Positions 35,994 through 49,553 of a stretch of 64,000 nucleotides of DNA are shown here, piece by piece; position 1 is the stretch's first letter, and each line of letters opens with the position of its first letter. The DNA comes from Nymphaea colorata (taxonomy: Eukaryota; Streptophyta; Magnoliopsida; Nymphaeales; Nymphaeaceae): contig NC_045146.1 in NCBI RefSeq assembly GCF_008831285.2, forward strand, positions 23,205,703-23,269,702, in the 5' to 3' direction. The notes beneath the pieces are model-generated. The model made no database searches. It was not told where the DNA came from and was given only the letters and a program-made list of their open reading frames with translations. Made by a program: the position numbers and the translations under genes.

Positions 35994-36720
35994 AGTTGCT
36001 GAGGTCTAGGCTCCTTTAAATTAGTCTGGGCCTCGCTCTAACTTGTTCATAACCTGTCCCATTAAGCATCTCTACAGAACTCTTCCACTAAAGTTATCTA
36101 ACCAGAATTTAACCCCATCGATCACCTTTGCGCATTCTCCATCTGGTTTTGTCTTTGATGAAGGTCCAGCCCCAGCCCAGAATGACCCAGCATTCCGATC
36201 TTTTTCAAACCCGACCTGAAGACCATTGGCCTTTACCTCTGCTGAGGTATCTTTGCTGTAGCCATATCCAAGTCGCCAGGTTAGCATTAATCAAGTGACA
36301 GGCTCTACTTGCTAGTAGGGCTTTGTTCCACTAACTCAAGTTTCTTATGTGTATATTGCCTTCTTTCACTGGCATGCACAAATTTGGCTAAGCAATGAGA
36401 TGTTGCTTCTGACTCCCATTACCTTCATCTGCCCATAACAAGTTGGTCATAAGCCTCTATAGTTTATAAATGGTGGACTGTGGCAGTTTGAAAGCTTGCA
36501 TCCATTAATTCACGGATGCTAAGAGATTAAATTTGATCAGACATAGTCTTCGTCCATAGGAAAGAAGACTGGCTTCCATCTTTTCAATCAACTGGCTGGT
36601 GCAATCCAAGTTGCTGAGCAGCGCTGTGGGTTATTTAACCACTTATAACGCTTGGACCTTTTGTAAGCCTGAGTTAGTGAGCCCAGGCATTCGGGGGATG
36701 TCTTTTGCATATGCTAGTTA
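35994..36720 (-). mobile_element. Decayed L1-type LINE, 5' part (end of RT domain)
   Basis: On the minus strand, allowing stops and shifts, this encodes the stretch after the reverse transcriptase core of plant L1 elements: MQAFKLPQSTIYKL and LLWADEGNGSQKQH, then WPNLCMPVKEG (about 36363-36405), NIHIRNLS and WNKALLASRA, and VKFWLDNFSGRVL (about 36075-36110). Reading continues across the chromovirus into the segment at 24462-24000, which shows that the LINE was the insertion target. The upstream RT core was not recognised beyond about 36720. Confidence 0.82.
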
Positions 36721-37976
36721 GGTGAACTTGTTCACAGCTATACTAATTTATTATATTATAGATGGAGGTATACTCTTTTATAAGTTTTCTAACGATCCAA
36801 GATTCTTACGAGAGTGATATTTCCAATTCTCAGGAGCTCAATTTCCTTGTTTTGCTTGATATCAGCATTTTGACTTGAAAAAAATTGGGTTCCATGGCAA
36901 GCCCATGTTGTTGATGCACATTTGCGTCAATGTATAAAAGATGTTTCGTCTGTTTAAGATAATTGAAATGCATACATAACTCAAATACAATTATCAGAAC
37001 CCTGTTATTTCCTCCTATTCGCTGTCTGTTGTGATTTTTTTAACCCAATATAGTAAATGTCTACATTCTTGTTGTTGAGGATGAAATGGGTGATTCCATG
37101 TATGCTTATTTTTCGTACAAACATTTTTGTGCTTGTTTCTGTGTTATTTGTTTGTAATGTGAGGCAAGATATGTTTTTAAGCATTTATTCCATGTTATAG
37201 CTAGCTTCTTGTATTTTCTACTTGGCAAGAGAATAATGCTACTTCTGACAATATCATAGATGAAAGAGATCTAGTTAAGCCATTTTCAACCTTGTCTTGG
37301 AGTTTATTTTTCACGTTTATACCTGTTCTGGGTGTGAATTTGGTCTCATGAGCTTTCAATTAAAATCACAGATGGTACCTTGAAAAATTCTTGTACATTA
37401 ACTGTGACTAGTATCTGCTTGTTGTACTGTTTGAAACATTTTTGCTTCTCTTAGTGCATGTTGCATGCTAAATAGGATCAATTTACAAGGTAGCTCTTAT
37501 TTATTTAAACAGTTCGTACTAGGCAAGAAGATTCCAGATCTCTCTGAATAGGAGTTGGAGGCTAGATCTGCAAAAGATGGGGGCATGTTAAGCAGACAGA
37601 TATCTTGAATTTGTCTCCTCTTCCCCACCTTTTCATGCTGTAGGCATATATGTGTGGCATTTTTTATGGGATTAGAATAATATAGGAAGATCTTATTCCA
37701 TTCTAACTTAATCACTACATTCTTAGGCTTTCTAGATTTATGTGCTTTGGCCATTTAGAAGGAGATACAAATTAAGAAGACAAAAATCACATCCTTTTCC
37801 CTAGAGAATCTGTCTTCATGCTAAATTATATTCATCCTGTATGTTTCATTACTGTATTTGACCAAAATCCTAAATCCTAAATGATGAATAAATAATTGAC
37901 AGAAGCTCAAGGAAGTCCATCATTTTTCTTAATCTTCAGAGAAGAAGCAGATTTCACATGAAGATGAATGAAGTGG

Positions 37977-38080
37977 CTCCAAATGCGTCACGTAGCTCAG
38001 ACTGTCTCTGCTAAGGCTGAAAATGGGACTCCAAATGCATCATGCAGTTCAGACTGTGTCTCTGCTAAGGCTGAAAATGA
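37977..38080 (+). repeat. 52-bp tandem duplication with possible pseudo-exon character
   Basis: Two units starting CTCCAAATGC (37977 and 38029) and ending in GCTAAGGCTGAAAATG. The second unit and its flank read as an open frame (SSDCVSAKAENESFHISAAE, then a stop). The first unit has lost two bases and is out of frame. This looks like the relic of a coding repeat or exon, but I recognise no family. Confidence 0.5.
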
Positions 38081-39998
38081 ATCATTCCATATATCTGCTG
38101 CAGAAAGTTATGGGCAGCAATGACAATGTAGGCCGTCTTTGCTGCTGAATTTGAAATCGTGGTGCTTCTTTTAATAGCAGCTCAGGTTGAGAAGGCTTCC
38201 TTGGTTCAAAAGAATTTGACAGGAAATTGAGCCATTTCAATAGGATTGAATATGAAATCATCTTGCGAGTTTGAAACTTTAAATTGCAACTTTCACGGTT
38301 GAAGAAAAGCATTTTTGAAGAACTGCAACACTACTATTCATTTCTCTGTTTTACTTTGCCGTTTATTTAGCTGCTTTTATAAGAAAATTTGGTCTTTAGG
38401 AATTGAAACTCTCTGCAGGAACTGCCTCTTAATGGCAACTGCCTGGGACTGCAGTATTCAGGTAAGTATTTTGCTGGTTCCTTTTTCTGCTTAAATAATG
38501 ACCGACTCGTATTGCAATTTTTCATCCAGTCGGCAATCAGAGTTTGTCTTGCAATTTCTCTCCCGTTCTGCTTACGTCAAACAGCTGAATGTTTTGAAGG
38601 AGTAATGTTTCCAGGCCATCAACAAAGGTGGCATTTTCAATACTAGAAACATTATTCCACCAAAATCATTCCTAAAATTAAGCATCTGGATTTCTGATTT
38701 CAAAAATTTTGACGCACCAGATAAAAGAAGCTAGCAGCTGCACAATGTGGCAAAAGAATTAGACATCAACTGTTGTGTCTTCTTGATATTTATAGTCCTT
38801 GTATATATACTATTGTTTGCTTGGTTACATTGCCTACAGTTCATTAGCTGAGACGTGTGGTTAATTATAAATAAGCAAAAAAAAAGTTGCATATATAGAA
38901 TTGTTCAAGGTGCACGGTTAAAATTGTCCAAAACATAAAAAAAAATAGATACCAAATATTGATATCTCCCTGCCCCTTAGAGAAGTGGCGCATTTTCAGA
39001 GAGATATATTGTCAGTTGCCAGTATATCGCATGCTTCACAGGTTGTGTAATTTCATATGAAGATTGGAAAAGGATCTTGCAGGTGGAAAGTCTTTTCACT
39101 GGAAAGTTTCTCCAGGAAAGGATTTTCTCGAATATGCGACACGAGTAAAATAAGAAAACCCAGAAGAAAGTGGCAAATGCAGAACTCGCAGTCAACATGT
39201 CAATGAACATTAATTGATGGGCTTCAAATTTTTGATTCCAACCTGAGAGAAAATTTGCGTAAAGCCGCAAGGAATCATGCACCCTTGGCTTTCAGAATCC
39301 ACCATTATAATATTTTCTGTAATAAGTTGTTCGCTTACAGCTACCTTCGTTGGAATTCGTAAACAACGAACACAGAAAAATCGCAGGTCGTCTAAGATGA
39401 CAGATAATAAGGCTTTCTGATTGATCGGCCAACAAGTGAGAGAAGATAAATCAAGCAGCTTCTAATTAATAACACTTACTATGTGAATCTAGGCGCAATA
39501 TCTTATATAATAGCACCTACCACGCTCCTAAAGACATGTTACTCGGAAACTATGTTGTAGAAACTTGTCTAAATCAGATTATTCTAATAAAAAGGGTGGC
39601 AAATCAATTTCATTCATTGACCAGTATAGGGTTGCTGCATGTCATAAACTATTCTCTCTTTCTTTTTACTATTTTCAAGATTTTTATGCATCGTGGGTTT
39701 TAAATTCTTCCTATTTTAATTTCAAAAGTTCTTAAATCCAACTCTCCTAACCAAGTGGACGGAGCTGGCCGGACCACAACACTGTGGCTTAGGGTACTGA
39801 AGGTCACAGTTAACACTTGAATTCTGTGACTGATCGTTTTTTCTTATATGTCAAGTGGTTAATATTATTATTTACATTCAACATATTAAAAACTGGTGCG
39901 ATTTGTTTTCGTGAGGATCCAAGGGAGACATCCATGACAGCCCCACCAACAGTTTTACTTATCCCAAGAACGCATAGAATGGAATCAGAAAACATTAA

Positions 39999-40233
39999 AG
40001 GCGTGTTTGATACACACCCAAAAAAGCATTTTGGAGGCAAAACAGCGATTTGCTTTCGAAATGCCTTTCTTTGTTTTGCTTGGAAGGTTTGAAAACAGAG
40101 TTCCAAACCAGTTTTTGCCTGCTCACTCAAACATAAAAAAGATGATCTCCAAAACTCATAAAAAAAAATCATTTTTTACAAAAACCAAGATTTCTGAAAG
40201 ATCATATTTTCCGTTTATCATCCAAACACTACC
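39999..40233. mobile_element. Tourist/Harbinger-like MITE
   Basis: Flanked by TAA on both sides (39996-39998 and 40234-40236). The left end AGGCGTGTTTG and the right end CAAACACTACC are imperfect inverted repeats of the form typical of Tourist-type MITEs, which duplicate TWA on insertion. Length is 235 bp, with a noncoding interior. Confidence 0.55.
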
Positions 40234-43200
40234 TAATAAGTGTTTTCTGGCACTGATCCTTATGCAGCAGACGACCGAGCTCCCCGATTTGGTTAAATCC
40301 AAGTCAGATCAGTCCAAGCTGCATCCTTGGACCCGTGGCATGTCATCACTTATGTGTTTGTCTGAAACGAAGAAGGAAAACCTATGCAATTGCGGGAAAA
40401 GCAATCGGTTTGGAGCTGCAAACTAATGAACCTGAAGCAGTGCAGAAATCAACTTTTGCTACTTTGGTTGCAACAGGGCCTCCGTTTGAACATCCAGTAA
40501 ATCTCTCTAAAAGTGATCGTAAATCCCGACCGCCAATCGATATAGTCGTGCTTAGGTGTGAAAGTCCAGCTTTTGGCTATCATGAAAGGCACAATGCAGC
40601 GATGCCCTCTTGCACCCTCGAGATTAAGAAGAGATTAGATGAAAAAATTCTTAGCTCGGCCACCGTGAATAAGTAGCAGTGGCCACCTAAATTTCGCTGC
40701 ACCTACTTGAGCTACACGCCTTTAAGCATCTCCCATGGGAAAGCCCTTCCTGCGGGAGGATGGTTGGATGCAGCTTTGGCAAGAAATCAACTCCTTTCCA
40801 GTGGGAAAAAGAAGGGTGAGGCTCCACCACTGATTCCCACATGCTCTTTGTTTTAACTTTCTTGGGAAAATAAACCCCACTTCGTATGGAATGGACCCGT
40901 TTCATAAGAAAATAAGCTCGAAACGAGTGCACGCTTGTGTTCCCCGCTGCAGCGAGAAAATGAAGGTTTTCCTTTTCGCATGGGTTCCAGCCATATTCAG
41001 ATCGAAGAACTGTTGGGAGTGACAAGGTTCATTTGGAGACTCAAATTCTTTTTCATAAGAAGGTTTGCTTGAAGTTCAGGTGAAGATTCTTGGAGTTCCA
41101 ATGGATCGACTAATCTGGAAATTTTACACTATTAAGTTGAATCTTTTACATATCTAAGCCAAAGAAACATGCTACAGCCACTGCTTTAAGATCTTTTGCC
41201 TCTCATTGTCCATATTTGCTGAATAATAGAATCTTAAGGACAAATAATGATGATTTTAAGTAGGTTAAGTGGAATGATGTTGGCATTATTGCTGTTTAAT
41301 TAAGTGGCCATCGTCATCTGAATGGTTTTTTTTTTCCCCTTCTTTTTGGCAGCTGCAGTAGTTTCCTGATTAAAGTAGTTTATTTTTTCCCTCTTATTCT
41401 CCGCTGCTTCTGCACAGCTTTACAGGTAGCAGAATGGAAATTTTTAATGTGGTTGCTTGTACCTTAGGCAAACTTATCCATTTTCTACTTCAAGCTAAAA
41501 TTAACAATGCATGAAATGCTACACCTAAAAGCAACACCAAGAAATAGATACTAAGCACTACAATACAAGCAAAGAGCAACTTGCAATCTTTTGCAATTTG
41601 TGTCACTATAGATCGGATCTTGGTAGATATTGCTTTATGTCATTGTTTTAATTAAAAAATGGAGAAAAAAAATTCAAGTGTTTTGAAGTTCAAATCCACT
41701 AGCTTCACTGCGTGTGATCTAATTATACCTCTTACATGTTAATAAAATATTCATAACGATAAAGCGTCACAGTCGAAAAGATTAATAAATCTTTGAAATT
41801 TATCTTCGCAAAAAAACTTCAAAACCCCTCTAGTGTGACAACTACTCCAACTAGCCAAAAAAAAAGGGAATTCTCATATACCATCAAGCTAAACAAGGTT
41901 ATAAATTATTACAATTTTATCAGCAATTCGTTTCCAATATAAGATTCATTAATAAGAACGATGGCAGCCTGGGCTTTGTCGTATGACTTTAGATTTACAT
42001 CTTCAAGTTGAAGGAGGTCAGTGATTCATTACTTGGAGCGTCAAACTGGTAGCTGTTTGCCTGAAACCCAGCTGGCCTATAAAACTTAGCACAGTATAGA
42101 AAAACGCAACAAATATTAACTACGGAGGGAAAGATCATCACTTTTTTTAAATTTTTTGCATGTGAATTGGTCACATTTCCCAATGACTTTGGGATTCAAA
42201 AAATGTTGCAGGATTAAAATAAAATAAAATTAAACCAAGTACTAAATGGATGAGTTAATTCAAAAGAGAGGGATTTTTTTTTCCCTCTGATCGTCTGTTT
42301 TCACCTAGAAGGTCGCCGGGGGCCTAAGTTATGTTGAAGAACGACCGTTGGTGACTTAGGTAGCCATGTTTCCCTCCGGATCGCCTGCTATCTTGTGGTT
42401 GGCTCGATGCCCATTTTTTTAGTCTCACTTAATCAAGGACCTACCAAACACGTAAAGACCGTCCATCGCTACCTCCTGCCAAAATCCGACGGCCTGTAAG
42501 AAGCCGAAGGTCCGCATCCTGTCCTTATGATCAGTGGACTATTTCAATGAGTTTCTCTTCAGTGGGCTAGAAAATTTAGCAGTACCAATTCACTGTTCAA
42601 TCTTTTCTTCCTTTTCTTCTTCTGGCCAAACAAAACGCCAAAATCAAAGATAAAAGCGCACTTCAATCAGGCCCTGTTCCAGTTGTCTCTCGTGTAAAAT
42701 TTCCAACTACCCTTTTTCCGTCAACCGGAAAAATGTCTGCACCATATGTAGATATGCATTCAAGTATCTTACACTTTGGACAATCTTGATTCATAATTTG
42801 AAGGCTTCAGTTCAAACCGTAGCGATATGTGGAGCCCTTGTGGAAGCAGGCTGCCTGTACTTCATGTATTGAAAAAGGGAAAAGATCAACTGACAAGTAC
42901 AGTGGTCAAGCTTTGAAGACTACCATCATAATGAAAAAAAAAAGCATAGAGGCAATGATTCTTATAATTACTCGAAATAATTCATGATGTCGAAGAATGA
43001 GAGCTTCTTCCCAGAGAATTGATGCATCTTCTGTGAACCATTCTGCTTTTACTAGGAACTGTCTACACATGGGCACCCGATCTCGATCCTGCAGAGCATG
43101 TGCACCGAGGCAGATGTTGATGAACCACGAAACAATGCAGAAACCAGACTGGACATTTATAACTCAGTCGATATTTGTCTTTTTATCGGCACAGCCGTTT

Positions 43201-43474
43201 GGAATGAACCGATTCAGCCTGTACCATCCTCTTATTTAATAGAAACAATCACGGTAGTAGATGTCTTTCGTCAAATCTGGTTTGTATAAAAGAGATGCAG
43301 ATTCAGTACAGCCGATACAGACTTTCTGTACCTTCATGTGCAAATGATTCGGCTCCAACCTGTGTTTCGCTCAAGGTTCCTTGCATACTTCTTGAACTCT
43401 TCCTCCACATTAAGAAATTAGCTTATTGTGGTGACCTTGCTGCGTCACCTTACTCGCCCTCTCATCTCCCTCAA

Positions 43475-43500
43475 CTATATATATATATATATATATATAT
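43475..43500. repeat. (TA)n microsatellite
   Basis: A short TA dinucleotide run of 26 bases in noncoding spacer. Confidence 0.9.
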
Positions 43501-45571
43501 TCTTGATTCTTGGTTAGGGAATGTGGAACCTTGACATAACCATCCATATTCCTTTATTTATTTATTTATTCTTGTTCCGGATAGATGTATGCATGGAGAG
43601 GCACGTGTACATACACTTGACGTGCATATGTGAGCATGCATGTCTGCTTACGGACACAAACTTGAAAAGATTCTCAATTGCATGCGTGTGAAATGTTAAT
43701 CTCGATAACAGTTTCTTGGTTTCCTTTCTCTTCTTAGCCGTGTTGTAAAACATTGGTCTGAATTCTGTTCGTTGACCAACATAATTACATAAGGGTGGCT
43801 TGTCACATCTTGGGCATTTTTTATGATTTTGTAAATAATTTTTTAGTCATTAAAAAATCCGTATTTTTAGGCAAAAACAACTACAAATTTTTTATTTTTC
43901 AAAAAAAAGAAAAAACTCCTGTTATATCTGTGCTATATTATGGAAGCTATTATATAAGAGAAGGCTCATTCACCGTGCCTGCTTTTATGCTGGTAGTACA
44001 ATGGGCTTATACCCAGCTTGCCAATTAAGAAGAAGAAAAGAGAAAGGAAAGAATAAAAAGGAAAAGTGGTATGCCGCTCTTTATGCAAGTAATCCAAGCA
44101 GAAATAGTTAGAGGTAATACCGACATTCAAGAGCAAAGCGCTAAGAACATAATGCATCTTAACGGGAGCCACCAAATATAAAATTCAAGCATCTCAACTC
44201 CTCCAGAAAAGAACAGGAAGGAAAAGGAAAAGAGGGTTCCTCTTTTGTAAAAGAGACCCTAGAAAAGGAGTGCATTACAAAAGCTGCTCACCTTATCAGT
44301 TATCATCTATATACTTTCAAGAGGAAAGAAAAAAAAAACGCCAACTCCTTTTAATTCATTCAAAACTTAAGTGGCTACTTGAAGATTCTATCATCTCTAT
44401 TCCTTCTATGTGTACATGTAGAGCAGGCAGACAACTTACATACTTATCCTCACACTTCACACTAAGCAATCCATCTGAGATAGAGAAATTCATGATGCAT
44501 CACTCGACGGACAAGAACGATGATCATGAACAATGAGATTATAAGATGGAACATATCTCAAGACAGCTCTTTGGGTGCAATTGTGCTGATCACTTTCCCC
44601 TTCAATTAAGTGTGTGAAATCCTTTGAACTTCATTTTTTACCTAATTTGGGGTTCAAACCAACCTTCTACCCATGTGCTTGGATGCGCTGGTGGACCATG
44701 TGCTAATAGTGACCTTCAAATAGAAGATTGGCGTCCTTAATAATGGAAGCGATAAAGGGAGAATGGAGAAAGGGACCACTCATCAAACTAAGGATTGGTA
44801 TATCATATAATATTCCTTTTTATAACCCATTAAATGTTAGTCACCTGCCATAATAACCACAAAGGAATTCTTCACATTGCCAAGTTGAAGATGAGATATT
44901 AATCTCATTTTGGGGTTAAGGCGCTTCTCTCCCTTCTGACATTACATGTGAATATTTCAATGCACTGACCAAGAAGGCATCTCTATTTGCCTCCTCTTTC
45001 TCCTGAGTTTTGGATAAAATATGAGAGAGAGCGGGGGAGGGAGAAAGAGTTTTTGGCATCAGGTCCTTATCCTTTACAGTCTTTTTCAGAAACGTCCATC
45101 TTATTTTAGGTTTTTCAGAAAGGTAAAAGTGTGTTTTCTAATCAATTCACTCAAGCAGCTCATTCCTTGTAAGCTTTTCACGAAGTTAATTACAGCCAAG
45201 TTCTGCTAGTTTATCGCGACTGTATTTTTTTTTAAATCTTCTACGCATAGGCCAAACTATCATTCTGCCTTTCCCTGCTACAACCACTAGTTTGCAAAAT
45301 CCAGTTAATCAGAGCGTACTTGCAAAATAAGCCAAAAGAAAGGAGACCATGCTGGAGAAGGCCCCAGAATATTTATTGACCTGTGGGAGTGGGAATCACA
45401 TGATCCTCACAGTTAAATAAAAGCTCCTCTCTCTCTCTCTCTCTCTCTCTCTGATTTGTTGAGGTGAAATTATAACTCACAGGGACACCATTGTCATGGA
45501 GCGTTCTTGTTCCAGCAGAAGCGGTCTTTAGAAAAATTGTCCTTTGCAGCTTCTTTATTTAAGAAAGAAAG

Positions 45572-45599
45572 AAAAAAAAAAAAAAAAAAAAAAAAAAAA
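45572..45599. repeat. Poly-A tract
   Basis: Twenty-eight consecutive A after a GAAAGAAAG run. It could be the tail of a decayed retroposon, but no coding relic was seen upstream. Confidence 0.85.
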
Positions 45600-46921
45600 G
45601 CAACCTCTTCTAACTTAAATGTACCCTTAGCCACTACAAGGTACATGCATGAAGGAAAGATGTAAAATATGCCAAGATGCACGTGTAGCAGGTTCCATTA
45701 AATCCAAGGTCCGCCAATGAAAAAAGTGGATGGGCATTCAAGATCCAAGGCTCCAAGCTGTTATACTGTGCTACCACCTGACTATGCTACTAACTCTCAA
45801 TTATTCAAAACATGCATGACCTTCCTAATTTATAAACATAACAAGCATTAGCTCTGTTTCTCTTCATCTATATGCTTGTTTTTGAATGTTAATTGCCAAA
45901 AAGAAAAGGGGACATTAACAGATGAGAAATATGATACCATAGTGGAGTTGTTAATATGGAATCTCTCTCTCTCTCTCTTCTCTCTTTATCTATCTTTTTC
46001 TCTCTCTATGCACCCTTGTGTGTGTAAAACAGATACTTCTTCGGTTAGACTTTAGCAAGAAACGTACGAGTGTTCTTTGTTCAATTTGGCATGATTGACG
46101 TGTCAACTGTTCACAATCACACCACCTGTCTGAAGGGGTGAAAACCCAATGACTTGGATCGCATGAAGACTTGAAACGGGAGATTGCATCATTTTCACTA
46201 AACTAATTTGATCAAGAGTTTACTTTGTGATAAATAGTTAACAAAGAAAACTTACGTTTGGAAGCTGAGATTGGGCAAAGAATACTTGCTGTTTTTTCTG
46301 GGGCCCAACAGAAAGGCTAACCAAAAGGTTGTCCCATTTCCAAATATAATATGTATCATAAGGTGTTTGTTTAAATAGAATAACAAGGAATGAAGACGAT
46401 CGGCGTCTCTATGGCCAGATGGGGCAAAAAGAAAATTATAACGTATGCCTGTCACATGCTGATTCCTGCAAGAAAAAGATATCGTTTTCTGTTAAGCCGG
46501 CACATAAATGTCATCAGGAAGAATCAAATGGTGGCTATTCCGGCCATTTCAATAAGTACCAACATCGATAAGACGCAGCCCCACATCCATCCCAATCTTG
46601 GAAACCAGATGCCCGTCCAGTCGTGCCCCACGTAAGAGACGCAAAAGGTGACTGACCACCAAGGGAAGAAAGTGATGTGGGCGGCGGCGCTGCCAGCGGC
46701 GGCGGCGGCGATGGTGGTGGCAGTGGCAGTCTTCCATATTTGGTCAAGGAGACGCAATGGGGTTGCATGGGGTGAGAGTGGGCGTATCAAGTAGGGACAG
46801 GGCAGGGAGTAAGGTGGTCGGCTACCCCACCCCTTTCTTACACCTCTCCCAGGGGAGGGGCCGCCTCTAGTCCTTAGCGCGCAAAGATAAGATATAACCC
46901 ATTGCCTTGACCTGACTCTCA

Positions 46922-47911
46922 ATGGCAGCCCATCTCAAAGACCAAACCCACCCTCCTCCCCAGCCCACCAAAGCTAGGAGAGGGAGGCGAAGGGAGACCA
47001 CCATCTCCACAAACGTTTCCTCTGCCTCCTTCCCCTCCCCAGACCCTTCCCTCTCTGCACCAACGCCGAGGAAAGAGCCGCCGGCCGTCTCCCCAGACGA
47101 CACCTGGTGCTGTGCTCCACCGCACCGACGGACCGCCACTAACACTCCCAGCCACCCATCGCAAGACCAGAGGCACCAAGAGCCGGAAACCACCACCAGA
47201 CCCGCGCCGGAAGCCAGCGAAGTCTCTTCCTCCGTTAGGCAGGGCTTCGTTCCAGACCGACAGTCTTCCTCCCCATTTCGAGTTCCGGTCTCTCCCGGCC
47301 GAGTCTCTCCTCTCATGGACCCTTCCTCCTCCTACCCTTCCAGCTATAGCAAGTTCAACTCCGCGCTCAATGCGGGGCTCCTCAACCCCATGTCGCCTCC
47401 CCCATCCATCGACAAGACTCGGTCGAGTCCGACCCTCTTCGAGATGATGACCAGTGAGCCGGATTGCCGTTCCAGAAACCAGCCCCCTTCTGGCAGCATC
47501 ACCGTTGCCGCCGTGGCCGGCGGCAAACTGCCTCCCCACGTGATGACCGTCCAGGAGAAGCACCTGTTGATGCAGGAAAGGGTTAACGACATCTTGGGGA
47601 GCTCGAGCCCCGGCAGCCGGTTCAACGACGCCGGATCGAGCGATGTGAAGCTTACCCTGAGCTCTAAGGACGGGTTCAGCGTCTCCTTGAACGTCCACCG
47701 CCACATACTCGTCTCGCACAGCCGGTTCTTTGCCTCGAAGCTCTCGGATAGGTGGTCGAAGCAGCAGAAGTCGCTACCCCACCTGGTGGAGATCTCGGAT
47801 TGTGACGATGTGGAGATCTATTTGGAGACTCTGCGTCTCATGTACTGTGAAGATCTCAAGAGGAGGTTAATGAGGGAGGACGTCTCCAAAGTTTTGGAGA
47901 TACTCAAGGTG

Positions 47912-47944
<33 letters not shown>

Positions 47945-49553
47945 TGTGTGTGTGTGCTACCGTGGTGATTCAATGGTAGTCTTTGAAATTCCTTTTTCTT
48001 GACAAATCTTCGCATCATGGAATTACACATGTATAGCAGCCTTTGTTTCGTTGTACTTTTCTTTCTCCCATCGACTTGCTGCTAGAAAAAAAAAAGTGCC
48101 TCGTATGATGAAAAAAGGAAGGATCTGTTCTAGTGCAAATTCCTATTTGTGATAAACCTCTCCTTTGTTCCTGTTCTTTTTTTGTTATTCTTTGGCTTGT
48201 AACTATCTTTTGTTCTTTCTGTAAACCTATTTCGGACGAAGTCCAATTCACGATTTCCCGGTTGAATGAATTCGTCGAGGGCTTAACTGCTTTTTATACG
48301 TCGAAAGAACGTGTCTCTGTCAAAGTGGTTCAATTTGTTTGATAGAAATACCTTTATTATATTTACCTGTTTGACTGTCTTCCACTTTTCCTGTTTGATG
48401 TGTATGTCTAATTGCGCATATTCTAGTTACTTCTTTTCCTGTTTGACAAAAATCATAAGTAATTCTGGTCATGACCTTAAACATTCCTTTCCTGATCTTT
48501 TTCTCTTTGATTGCCAATTGCCATGTTATAACCAAAAGGGTGGCGTTCTCTTCCTCTGTATAGGTATCTGCAGCAATTGTATTTGAGGCGGGTATTTTAG
48601 CATGTCTAGAATACTTGGAAGCGGCACCATGGGCAGAAGATGAAGAAGAGAAGGTGGCAGCACTACTGTCCCAGTTGCAGCTTGATAGCACAAATGCAGC
48701 GGGAGAAGTGTTAAAGAGGGTGTCTTTGGAAACTCCAGTATCTTCGGAAGACGAAATAGTGGTGAGACTCCTCGACGTGGTGCTTCAAGGCAAAGATGAA
48801 AAGGCCAGGAGGGAGATGAAAGGGTTGGTGTCTAAGATGCTGAGAGAGAACTCTTCCCATAGCAGTACCAACAACACCAATCTCCTCGATGTCAGCAAGG
48901 AATCACTCTATGCTGCTTGTAGCTCTTGCTTGGACCTTCTTTTCTGCAACTTCACAAAGGCTACTCAAGTGGGATTCATGGATAAGAGCAACCATGAAGA
49001 AAGAAGTGCAGTCGTGAATGAGATTTCTCGGCAAGCCGATAATCTCAACTGGGTGCTGGAGATCCTGATCGATCGACAAATTGCTGAGGATTTCACGAAG
49101 ATGTGGGCAAGTCAGGTTGAACTTGCAAAGTTGCACGCCATGGTCCCAACAATGTATAGATTTGAGGTGAGCAGGCTGACTGCTAGGCTGTGTGTGGGGA
49201 TTGGAAAGGGTCAGATTTTGGCACCCAAGGAAGTGCGCATCTTGTTGTTGCAGACATGGCTTGAGCCTCTCTATGAGGATTTTGGGTGGATGAAGCGGGG
49301 GTGCAAATCGATTGATCGGAATGTGGTCGAAGAGGGTCTTAGTCAGACAATTCTTACATTGCCATTGTCTCAGCAACAGGCAATTTTGATGAATTGGTTT
49401 AACCGATTCCTGAATTCTGGTGACGAATGTCCGAATATTCAGAGAGCGTTCGAAGTGTGGTGGCGGAGGGCTTTCTGGAAGAGAAATGGGGAGACTGACC
49501 GGCGCAGGCAGTTACAGATTGCAACAATGCGGGTTTATGAGAATGGCGGGTGA
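46922..49553 (+). CDS. BTB/POZ domain protein (At1g63850/At5g60050-like)
   Basis: Likely nuclear or cytosolic BTB protein of the plant-specific group related to At1g63850. BTB domains bind CUL3 or mediate dimerisation, but the role of this group is poorly known. Exons are 46922-47908 and 48564-49553, with a GT-AG phase-0 intron, giving 658 aa. The first 130 residues are Pro/Ser/Thr-rich and disordered. Around residue 132 the conserved block [20 protein letters not shown] begins and continues through NPMSPPP and [10 protein letters not shown]. The BTB fold runs from about [20 protein letters not shown] (residue 240) through the exon boundary into [20 protein letters not shown], followed by a long helical C-terminal region ([41 protein letters not shown]). 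The first ATG is chosen because the frame is open and GC-rich from there. The ATG at 47315 in the conserved block is an alternative start. Confidence 0.92.
47911..47956 (+). repeat. (CT)n-(GT)n microsatellite at the start of the BTB intron
   Basis: A CT run followed by a GT run begins immediately after the splice donor. Such tracts vary in length and could affect donor use. Confidence 0.9.

Larger units (their letters stand above)
36721..46921. other. Gene-poor intergenic region
   Basis: About 10 kb without a recognisable intact gene. It holds a 52-bp tandem repeat with a coding look (37977-38080), a Tourist-like MITE (39999-40233), a (TA)n run at 43475-43500 and a 28-base poly-A at 45572-45599. 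The last few hundred bases are the promoter and leader region of the BTB gene and become GC-rich. GATAAG near 46886 resembles an I-box but is not proof of light control. Confidence 0.5.

Noticed and set aside
48615-49553. BTB exon 2 as a separate gene with its own start
   Set aside because: The frame continues upstream to a good splice acceptor and completes the BTB fold with exon 1.
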